From the NCBI GenBank assembly GCA_024704765.1, contig JAKMXF010000199.1, positions 186,001-250,000 of the forward strand: a stretch of DNA of 64,000 nucleotides, in the 5' to 3' direction. This document shows, piece by piece, positions 49,401 through 61,400 of this stretch; position 1 is the first letter of the stretch, and each line of letters starts with the position of its first letter. The position numbers were made by a program, and so were the translations under genes. The notes below the pieces were generated by a model. The model was not told the DNA's origin. It worked only from the letters and a program-made list of their open reading frames with translations, and searched no databases. The DNA comes from Oopsacas minuta. Taxonomy: Eukaryota > Porifera > Hexactinellida > Lyssacinosida > Leucopsacidae.

Positions 49401-52400
49401 ATACGGTGTTAAGGGATCGATCATTTTGGGAACAAGTGATATAAGGGAATTCGAACCTGGTGAGTTGGAAAATCACTCAACCTGAAATATGCGATATTGA
49501 CTATCAAAGATAATTGTCAGATATGTTCAATGATGTGATAATTACTTCAAAGACGTACGATAGTGCCATTAAAGGAACAGTCTTGAATGGGTATAGTTAA
49601 ACAATGTCTAGGAATCCTTTCGTAATCCACATGCACAAGGAAGAACAAATACTTATCCTAAAAAGATTCCTCTTGAAAAATGCATTTTGCATCAGATGCC
49701 ACTGGATCAGATATTCGTAAATTAGATAAATGTCAGAAAAATCTTTATACAACGCTCTAACAATTAATCAACCTCTCTCAAGGGTCATTCCCATTTCGCT
49801 TGGTGAAATGATCAGTAGCGATCAGACAAATAGCGAAATCACACATTTTCTGCAAACATGGCGTAATTATGTCAAAAAATTTTTAAACAAAGATACCACT
49901 CCTACTCGCAACGAAGTCGACTTTAGCTGGCTAATGTTGCACAGTACTTGTAATGCATTCAATTCTTAAAGTCTAGAAATATACCAGACCCACTGCTGGC
50001 AAAAATTCATCATACTTGATAATCCACATTTGCTCAGCTCACATAATGCACAGGTTTAGTTACAAACTAGAAAAGAAAAGTTCTCTAAGCCATCCAAAAG
50101 GACGAAACAAAATATAATGTTTATAATGACTAGGCTAACAAGTTCAACAACCCTGGAATACATGAGTGAAATTCTCACAGCTTTATGCATTTCCTGTTTT
50201 GCAAAGGTGAGGTCCCAAAAACAACATAATGCATTAATAAACTTGAAGATGCAATATCTCAGCCGTGAGTAATAATGACTCTATATCTGACATAGAATAC
50301 CTAGAAGAATTGGAAGAAGAAATGCCGAATGAACAATTGGGGTAGCTTGACCTACAAAGAAAAATCAACCTTTGGTAGACATTTTCAGGATATTTTCAGT
50401 AGTGCTCAACTTTTACACGAAATTTAAGCATAAAATACTTGCATCATTCTTTTGAGGAAAATATAGAATATTACTTACCTGATTTGCCAGGGATTTTGGC
50501 AACTCAATATATGCCAATCTCCCCACTATGGACAGGTGTAATACTTGGTCCGATATTATTCCTTGGGAAGTTAGATGTCACGTTCACAAATTCAATTGCA
50601 GAAAATTGGATGCGCATTATGAAAATTAGCATATTGCAGAATGAAACTAAGTTAAGACCTGGTAATTATATAAGAAAGGTACGTGAAGACATTTCTGGCA
50701 GAATAAAAGCCTTAAACTTTGCATTCCTGCCCATAAGCAACAAAGTATTCAAAAGGATAAAAGTATAGGGAAAGGATACTACACAAGTGGAGAAAGAAGG
50801 AAGGGAAGTCAAAGAAGCAAACGTAGCTATTTTAGTAGAACAGAACATTCTAAAATGTGAGTAAAGACAGCCAAGCAAACTTGAGGAGAAATATAAGACT
50901 TAATCTGCACAATCCTGAAGAAAACGAAAAGAACCCGATAAAAATGGACTTTTGCAAGATAAAGAATGACTATACTTTCCATAATCCAGTAATTGCCAAG
51001 TCTCATGTTATCAAGATTATCGATCATGGGAGATTCTGTCCTGTAAACCCAACCTGGCAAAAAAGAAAAATGCAACGAAATCATGCTTACATTTGTTAGT
51101 CGAGTTATATATGATAATCAAGCTACTGATAAATCCCTGGAAATACGGAAATTGGTCCCATCGAAAGAAAAGCGTATTGCTCCGGATGGAATTGTTTGTT
51201 CAGTTCTCTCTCCTATATCTTAACAGGTACTGACCATAATCACAGTGAAATTAGGCATTATTAGTATCCAATATGAGAGGGAATCAAAGATATTCGTTCA
51301 AATTACTTCAATTCGCACTCAACTTTATTCGCTATAACAAACTATTGTTCAATCGAGGAGCATATACAGTTTGACCGAACAGGCTCTTGGGGTACAGACC
51401 TGGAGATATTTTAGCAGCACAATTGCTCAAAACAGACATATTCCTATCTAAAGATTTGGACCGCTGTTGGAATATATATTCGACTTAAGGATTCAACGAT
51501 AAGAAAGATGCACACCTGTTAACAGAAAAGAAGACATTTCTTCGTCTCCACTTAAGTCATTTTCAACCAGTGACTAAACCTAATTCAGAAGATAAAGTGA
51601 ATTTGAGGGACAAAGAATCTGAATTAGATCCTACTAGATACAAACAGCAAGTAATTACTTCTAATCAACAATATTAGCTAGGAGTAAGTCATCAAGTAGC
51701 ATGTTATCCAGCAAATCAACAAGGGAAATTAGAAAAGTAGTCCCTAACTCCATATACCATTATTTTCCTAGGATTATATTACATCATTTGATTGCTTGCA
51801 TGAATTAACAAATTATCTAAACTACCTAGCCTAGTATTGATAACTCCAAATGGCACCTCTCTACGCCCCCATGATACCAGAATTATACCGATTCAAAGTG
51901 TGCTCGATTTTACAAAATTGTGAAATTTTTCGATATTTGTGCAACGTCATTGTAAGTCATATAGGTATCAGAGTAGGATAAAATGAAAATGACAGAAATT
52001 ACCTAGCTTAGTACTGATATTAGTCCAAATGGCACCTCTCTACGCCCCATGATATCATAATTATAACGAATCAAAGTATGCTCGATTTCTCGCTCTTAGC
52101 TCGCTGTAACTTCAGATATGGAAAAATCTTAAGTTACTGAAAATATATACTACCAAAAACTCAAATGTTCTCATAGGTAATTTGACTATTACTCAAAACT
52201 GCATCTGTTATGGCTCCGAACATTGTGAAATCCTTTATTCCATAACGTGGTTAAGCGGACATCAAAGTGCTGTATGGTGTATTTTACAAATGGGTGGCGT
52301 TTTTTGTGAATTTAATTCTCCAATTTCAATTTTGAGTTCTTCTAGAATCGGGAGATTGATTTTATAGACTTTGATGGAACATTCAGGAAACGACTTTTTA

Positions 52401-55400
52401 TGTCCGCCACCATTCTAGGTGAACACCCACAATAGACCTTTTCAATGATAGAATTCCTATATTTGTATTTACCTTTGAGTATCACCCAACAACTCCACCT
52501 TAGCGATAATTACAAATGTCCGAATCCCATGATAACATCCAAAATCTTAAAACAGGTTCTATACCTTTGAGTAACCTAATTAAATAGATTCGTACTATTG
52601 CTTCGACATATATTCTAACAATATCCGCTAATAATCCAGGACTTCATCATCAACAAGTGAACAGTACAAGCTTTGCGAAGTTACTGATAACAAAGTAATT
52701 GCGTGAGACTTTTTCTCTCCCGTAGAATACAGAATGACAATGTTCGCAAATATCCACATTTTCATTTATACCATCTGATGAACTTTCCTATCATGTTTGT
52801 TAAAGTATATTTCCCAAATTGTACTCCACACGAACATGGTCAAATATATTGCTTTATGATAACGAGTGCGAAGTTAGGTGAATATTCGACCATCAGTATT
52901 TGAACCATTAATTTGACCAACTTCCCATGGTCAGAATGTAAATATTTTTGTACCATTTGAAAGAAAAGATACGGACGTTGCTGAGAATGAATATATATTG
53001 TACAAACTTTCACTTTTTCTAATAGAAATTGGTAGATCTAACCGGCAGTAGTTCACATATGAATTTAGTATACTTAGAAAATTATTTTTCCTTGAAATCA
53101 TGTGCATCTATTCCTGCTGTATTGACGTTTATGTATTTAAAATATTACGTTAAAATATCCAACACTTTTTGAGGAATTTAAGTTGAAAACTATCGTGTTT
53201 GAGTCGAGTCTCTATAGATTTGTACTAAGCATACAAATTCAATGAAACATTCTGATCCATTTTATCTATACGCATACAGATTACTGCAATATCAACTGTT
53301 TGATCTCAGTTGGCTCATTATGAATTGCTCAATGAATTATAGAAACTACGAGTAATTTCAATTATGTCATAGCATTTAGTTTCCATATACGTGTATTCCA
53401 AAATAATTCAAATATAATCAATGTTTGAAATGTCGAGTAGAAATGAACAATTCAGAATTATTTGCTAATTCTCAATGAATTAATCAACTGAAGTCAGATG
53501 TGCCATGCAATAATTAAATACGATAAATAGTCACATGATAATTTCCCCATTTGAAATACAAAATAGGGTTTCTGAAGAGTAAACTACTTGAAATAGTCCT
53601 TATGTATTTCGATAAACCTATATTATTAAATCTCAATGATTATCTGTCCTTTTGTTTGTCCGTTGTCAACGAAAGGATTTACGGTATGCAAAGTTGAGAT
53701 TGTCGCATAGCTACGTAATTATCGTGTTTATCAAGGAAGTAAATAGAATTCAATATAACTTCTGTAAATATATCAAACATGCTAAATCCGATTTTAACAC
53801 TTGGATTAATCATATGTGAATTTATTGTTGTTTTATGAATATAAAGTAAACAAATTGGCCAAAATTTCAAACATAGATACGGGCTAGCTGTAAACGGCCA
53901 CACAGGGGTAATACAATACTCTGAATCCGAATTTCACATTTTCAAGCATTTCAGATGCAAATTTATTGGTACACTGGGGTAATCGAGAATGCTGAGTCCG
54001 AATATGATATTGTAAACAACATATTGTGAATATTTGTTGGCTTTTAGGTATATAAAGTAAACAAATATCAAAATAGAGGTAGAATCATACTTTCAACGAC
54101 CTTACTGGAGTAATCGAGCATGCTGAGTCCGAATATGGCATTCTTTGTTTGTTGTTCCTTCGATATGTAAATGTATTGTTGTTTTTATGAATATAAAGTA
54201 AACAAATCAGCAAAATCTCAAAATTTACATAGATACTTGCTCTCAATGGCTACAAATGGGGTGATCTCACAAAAATAATTCAATAATATGTATGCTATAT
54301 ACGTTTATTTGTGAATTACATTGTTCTAAATATATCTATATTATAAAACTCAAAGGCCGTCAATTTGGAGCTTAATGGATACCTCGAGGCGTAATGCGTC
54401 GAGTTCATCGCGAAGCGAAGAGTCAAAGGCTCTCTTATCCTTTGTTTCATCCATTCATAAACAAACTTTAGTTTTTATCACTTTCATTAAAAAATGTTTT
54501 ACGACTCTACAAATCTAAACTCTTATACAAGTCTTATTAACAAAGGTTTGTAGTCTATTTTTCAATATACATTAGAACCTCGTTAATACGTACACCAGTT
54601 ATGCCCAACTGGCGGACCGCGGTCCGGAACGGACCTTTCTTCAATCTAGTCCGGACCGCAAGCTTTGTATTGAATTCATCCAAACTCCTTTTAAAATTCT
54701 GACTATCTACCAAATATTTTCTATGTATTTACTTTTGAGATATTTTTTGCAAACCGTATTTTATATACTATTTCTATACTATTTCATTTGAATAGATACT
54801 TTACTTACACTGATTTATTACATTAGTTATTATTCCAAGTAAATAGTTTTTGACTTTTATGTACTTTTTAGCATTAGATTCATAGTAGGAAATTTAGTGG
54901 GATATTGCAGTTTTAAGGAAGTGATTAATCTAGTGAAATATATAAGTTGTGGACCACTGATCCTTTTGGTATATATATATGGACCTTTATGAAATCCTTT
55001 AGGCACCTATGACGTGCACCAAGAGACAGTCGAGATTTGTACTCCTTATCCGGAGTACGCATTAACCGGAGTAAAACAATTGAATTTCCATTGTACGGAT
55101 AAAAAAGTGGTAAAATTATGTTCGTCTTAACAAGAAATTCGCATTGAATGTGTTCGTATCAACGAAGTTTCACCGTACAGTATTTCTCGAATAGAACCCG
55201 GGACGATAATATATTTCGAGGATCCTTCAGGGGGGCGATTATTCGAAGGGCTACTTACTATTCGAGGAAAAATGTATCTAAATTATGCCCTATAAATCAA
55301 AGATTGTATTATTTCATCACATTTTGGAATCATCTTTCGTTTCGACCCTCCTTCAATGGAACCAAATAGTTTCATTACTTCAAGTGGAATCAATATGTAA

Positions 55401-58400
55401 CTTCCTTTATTTCTATTTAAATTATTTCCGTGGCATCGGAATGCATGTTAGATGTGTAATAATTAAATGCTATAACAAAAGTTAGATATATATTTCTGGT
55501 GAGTACGGCGCATAAAGCAGTTTTATGTTCCGTTTTTAGTTCAACGAGAGCGTCAGCAGTTACTTTTACCTATTGACTCCACTTTCAATTCATACAAAGA
55601 GGCTGTGAGCTTGCATTATGTTGGCCCTAGCGCTAGCGATTCTATTTGGGGCATTATTTGTAAAAAAACTACATGGCAGCAATAATCCGGCTCAACGAAA
55701 ATCGATATATTTGAAATGGAAAATAATTCACATAATATCCGTGCGTTAATCGAGCGAGTGTCCATCCATCAGTCTCGCCTCAGCCATCTATAGATTTCAT
55801 ACAGTGTAAATCGATTTCTCCATGTCCACCATCTCCACAAAGTACAACAAAATAATTGATTGTGAGTTATAATCTCGACCTTTCTCAATAGAGGATTTGC
55901 CAACTATTCAAACTGCCACAATTGATCGAGATATTGTTCATTGCCTGGAATCTTCATTCCTGTATTCCTTCTGTCCTACCCCTCGTTTATGTATTTCTAT
56001 ATCTGATTCCTTACATATAGCTTAGCTATAGTACAGTTATACATAATAATATAAAAACCTCGTGTCCTCATTTGAAATGGTGACTTTCATTTATCTGAAA
56101 AAATGACCTTTCCTTGATGATAGAAAAGCTATACCCAAAACTGTACTTAATATAGCTATATATAAGTTATTTGTTTCTTTCTCTGCTGTTTCTATATTTA
56201 CCTCTATTTGCTTACTCATTATGCACCTATCAATGTTTGTCTCCAGGTCCTCCGGCCGGGTTCTGGCAGTGAGTGAGGATTTATGGTGGAAATGACCCCA
56301 AATTGTGTGAGCATTTGACATCTAGACTGATAACATTACATAAGTAAAGATTATATTGTCCCTATAACCTACATAAAGATAATACAGGGTATTTGATATT
56401 TGAAATCGCTCAGGGGTGGGAAAATTGAAAAATCCTCGTATCAAATACACACCAATGACCCATATAGATGGAAAGTACTAACAACACTTCAGAGCATTAC
56501 GCGCTCCTAATTTCTGGAGCGCGCTTCAGCGCTGAAAAGTGAGCTCGCTTCCACCTCCACTCCCTACTCAGAAACGGAGCACACTCGGCTCCCGCTCCAA
56601 TTGCTCTCCTCTTCATTCTTACAGGAGCACATGAGATTTGTATTTTAAGTTGTCAGGACTAAATTTAACCATTATACAAACGGGAAATTGCTAAATGTGC
56701 AACGTTAACCATTTCAATAAATTGTGAATTATACAAAAGTGTCCCAGTATCCACATTTTATAGCAAGAATACTGTATTTGATGCAGAATAACGATGATAT
56801 TTGTAAATTGTTTGCAATTAAATAGGAGCGCGCGCTCCAGGTCCCGTTCCTCAAAATTGGATGGCACTCCTTTTATGCTCTGTAACACAGCGTAAACTCT
56901 GAAGCATAATGTTAGCCCTATGAGCGATGAACAATTAAAGGGGAAAATACGAGCGATCCTAAGAATGATAAACAATCACAAGGACAAACGATAGAAATAG
57001 ATTTTGATATAACAGTAAAAGTGAAGATAAATAATCTAACCTAGAATATATATGCGAGTTCTTATAACTCATAACTTCTGCTACCTACTTGAGAGGTACA
57101 CAACAACTAAATACATTAACTCGTAAGACTACAAATCAAGGCTATGCAAGGATTATATATCCATATAATAATTGATTATATTTGAACTATTTTGGAATAC
57201 ACGTATATGGAAACTAAATGCTGTGACATACTTGAAATACTCGTAGTTTTCATAATTCAATGAGTAATTCATAATGAACCATCTGAAATCAATCAGGGAT
57301 ATTCCAGAAATCTGTATACGTTACTATAGTTAGAATGGATCAGAATGTTTCATTAAATTTGTGTGTTTAGTAGAATTCTAATAAAGACTCTACTCAAAAA
57401 AGACAGTTTTCAAACCTAAATATCACAAAAGTGTTAGATGTTTTAACATAATATTTTAACACACAACCGTCTATACAGCAGGAATCCATGCCCATGATTT
57501 TAGGAAAAAATAGTTTGTTTAAGTATACTAAATTCATGTGTGAATTACTGCTGGTTAGATGCACCAATTTCCACTTAAAAAAAATAAAAGTTTATAAAAT
57601 ATAAATTGATTCTCAGAAATGTCTGTTTCCCTTCCTTCTAATGGTACAAAAATATTTACATTCTGACCATGGGAAGTTAGTCAAATTAATGGTTGAAGTA
57701 CTGCTGGTCGAATATTCAGCTAACTTTACACCCGCCAAACAGACTATCGTCTGCAAGTTAAAAATAACATTTGGTTTTAAATACTCTAGGGGTCAGAATA
57801 AATGGGGAGGTGAAATATATACGGGTCTGAAATATCCAACGTGTAGAATTATATAAATAGATTATATTTTATAGAATCCAGATAATTCGTGAAAACAGCC
57901 ATTAGAATCATTGATCAAAGTTTTCTTGTGTCAATATTCGAAATTTAATACAAGGGGAATTGAAATACGCAGGAGAGGTAAATCAAGAAATTAATAAGTG
58001 GGGTGGGCAAGTGTATTCAGACCCCTAAAGCAGGGTTTTTCAAACTCTCACGGGCCAAGGGCACACTTTTAAAAAAATTGATCATGATCACACACAGGTA
58101 GACTTATTTGGGCAAGGCCACGTTTGGTCATGTTGGCCAAGTTGTTAAAATGGTCATGGAACTCAACTTAACTAAAACGGTATTTCTAACCATCAACCTA
58201 GGTTGCTGAAAGTTTAGAATAGAGCAGGGGTCGGCAACCTTTTGAGCCTGCGGGCCAGATTGAGTCTTTCAGTGTATTGCGCGGGCCAAGCGATCACCAT
58301 TCTCTGATCTTATTCGAAATTTATCAATTGTCGAATTGGTAATTATAAATAAATATGTTAGAATTGTCTTTAATAATGGAAGAAAACTAGAATAAGTGAA

Positions 58401-61400
58401 TTATTAATGCAATTCTTGATGCTGTCCGTCCTTTGACAGTCTTATTACATCAGATGATATTGTAGAAGTTAATAATCGCATTACATTTTCCTAATGGTCG
58501 TCCTTTAATCTCGTTCTTAGCTTGTTTTTTGCATATTTCATTCTTGAGAAAAGTTGCTCGCAAACATAAGTACCACCAAAAAGTACTGCAATTGTCTTGG
58601 CATGCTTCCTCAGTACTGGAAATTTGTCATTTGTCAAGTACTTCTGATAGAATACCACAAGAGAAAGATCCCGATACCTTGACTTAAGCTCAACAGAATT
58701 TTGAAGCTCGATTAGCTCCAATTGCATCTCTTCTGGGGCTTCAATATAATTGACGCCAAATGGACTAGCGAAATAACTGAACTCCCTTTGATACTTCTCT
58801 ACGTCAGCAAACCGGATATCAAATTGTACGCTTAGATCAGATATAAAAGTAGAATAGTAAGTTACATCAATTGGCTGATTTGCATTAAGACTAGGAAAAT
58901 GTACACAACTCTGCTGATTCAATTGAAACTCCCACAATCGCAACTTAGCTTGAAATGCACATACATGTTCATAAAGGACGTTAACTAACTGGTTCTTTCC
59001 CTGTAGTTTCAAATTTAAACTGTTCAAGTGATTGGTAGTATCCACACGAAAAGCAAAATCTGACAACCATTTTGAATCACTAAATTCAGGAACTTCCAAA
59101 CCCCTTTCTCTAACGAATGTCGTCAATTCATTCCTCAGCTGATACACTCTCTCTAGCATAAGCGAACTTCGCAATAATATAATAAATGACCGTATTGAGA
59201 ATCTATCTCTTCCATCAGTTGTTGAAATTGACGATGATTCAACCCCCTTGAGCGTACAAAGTTCACAGTCTTAACAACCACTCGCATGACTTCTTGCATC
59301 CTCAAAGATTTTGCACATAGGGCTACAAGATGAATTTGGTTCCACTTAGGGATACTACAACTGGTTTAAATATTTTTAATGCAGTTAAAAGTGTTATAGT
59401 GACTTTGGTCTAAAATTAGATGATCTTTGTGGAGTGACAACAGATGGTGCCCCAGCAATGACCGGTATCGTGTACGGAGCTGTTTCATTAATTGAAAAAG
59501 AGATGAGAAATGTTGGAATCGAGCGAAATTTAGTACGGACACACTGCATAGCTTGCAAACTCTTCAGTGATATCAAAGTGCGCATTAATCCCTCTTATAA
59601 AAACAGCAACTTGAGCAGTATCCTTGAGATCAGTACTCTCATCCAAAGCAATGGCGAAAAATTCAAATTGGCGCGTAAGTTCTTTTAATGATAGTTTGAC
59701 GTCAGCAGATAAATCTTCAATTCTACGTGTGACAGTTCGTGCAGAAAGACTGATGTTAGCGACAGGCTTTTTTTCTCAGGGCAAACAAAGTCAACCGCAG
59801 TTAGAAGACATTCTTTCACAAATTCTCCATCAGTAAACGGTTTCATTTTTCTGCCAATGATTTCACTGATAGCGAAACTTGCACAAGTACTGTTTGCGGA
59901 TTCGGTATTTTGCTTTGTGAAAATATCTTGTTGTTTACACAGGGATCCTCGTAGAGAATTAATCTTTACTTTTCGCTCTTCTCCAATAATTGAATCAAAT
60001 TTCTCCGAGTGCTTTGTTGTGTAATTTCGCTTTAGATTACACTCTTTTACAACAGCCACAGTTGCATTACATAGTAAACATAAAGGCTTATCTCCAAACA
60101 TAATAAAAAAGTATTGTTCAGTCCAACTTTCCGTGAATGTTCGATTTCCCGATCTACTTTTCTTCTCTTATTTGATGCCATACGTAAATAAATCTGAACA
60201 ACAAAATCACTCGAAAAATGCTAAACTTAAAGATAGTGAAGTTAATGAAAAATTGAAAAAATACTTACTAAAATGCTTTTGAAATCAAGGACTATTTACT
60301 AACAATGATAAGTGAACAAAGAGCAGCCTTGAAAAGACGTAATAATCATATTTATTCAATTATATTATTGACAGGTTGTAACTTGTAAGGTGCTAAAGAA
60401 ATACATTGCGCAAGCACAATCACCACTATTCATTGAACGATGTATTGAACCATGCATTCACCATCAAGGATTATCTTAGAAAAATAATATTCTAAAATTT
60501 TTGCTTCCAATTGATGAACAAATTGGAGTTCACAATATGGATGCTAAGGAGAGCGCCGCGGGCCGGAGGTTGCCGACCGCTGGTATAGAGCAACTTATGT
60601 ATTACAGTTTTGCCGTTATGTTATACTTTATAGTTAGAGATTCATTTTCATTTTATATTATAATTCTTCTAAGCATAATGCATTTATATTTGGATTCAAC
60701 TTATACTATTAGTTATATGTGTACAATTAGAATTACAGTACTGATTCTATTAGCTATATATGTACGATTAGAATTACAGTCCTATGTAGGAGCAGGTACA
60801 ATTATGATAAATATTACAAATTAGGATTTGCAAAACAGAATTCAGAAGTTGAACATACCGGTCAAATTCGTTTACAAATAACGTCAGCTGCTCTATATCA
60901 TGTGATGAATAGAAGTTGGTCGTGTAATGATATGGTCCAATCCTACTAGCAAGACCCGAACCAAATAGTTTGATCATGGTTTGTAATGGAAATATTTGGG
61001 CACAGGATTATAGGTTTGAGGTAATTATTCTGAAGGCTAAACTGAATGAAATCATAACAATCAACATCTAAACACAAATCATTCTAGGACTAGGTAGCTC
61101 ACCACAAAAAAGTGTATATAATAAGATGAATTCTATCATAATTTTGAAAAACTCATATGTGAACGTCTCAGAGACCTAAAGGAATGCGCTCCAATAATGT
61201 TCTGGAGCGGAAGGTGCAGTGGTGCTCCATTTTTGAAAGAAGGGGGAGTGGCCTATTATTTAATTGCAAACATTTTACAAATTTTATCGATACTATAAAT
61301 AAAATTCAGTATTCTTGCTATTGAAGAAGGATGGGACACTTATGTATAATTCACAATGTATTGAAATGGTTTGAAGTTGTATATTCACCAATTTCTCGTA

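Larger units (their letters stand above)
58225..60582 (-). mobile_element. hAT DNA transposon (GTF2IRD2/ZBED-like)
   Basis: Starts CAGGGGTCGGCAACCT and ends in the inverse AGGTTGCCGACCGCTG (one mismatch), flanked by 8-bp repeats GAATAGAG / GTATAGAG (one mismatch). 2358 bp with a minus-strand transposase. Confidence 0.92.

Noticed and set aside
54598-54960. Short hAT-like element between CAGTTATGCC and GGACCACTG
   Set aside because: The proposed ends match over too few bases and no target duplication is seen.
60774-60977. Possible host exon ([20 protein letters not shown]) with a donor-like CCG|GTATGT
   Set aside because: No neighbouring exons or recognisable family; it lies inside AP-3 beta intron 1 next to a dispersed repeat.
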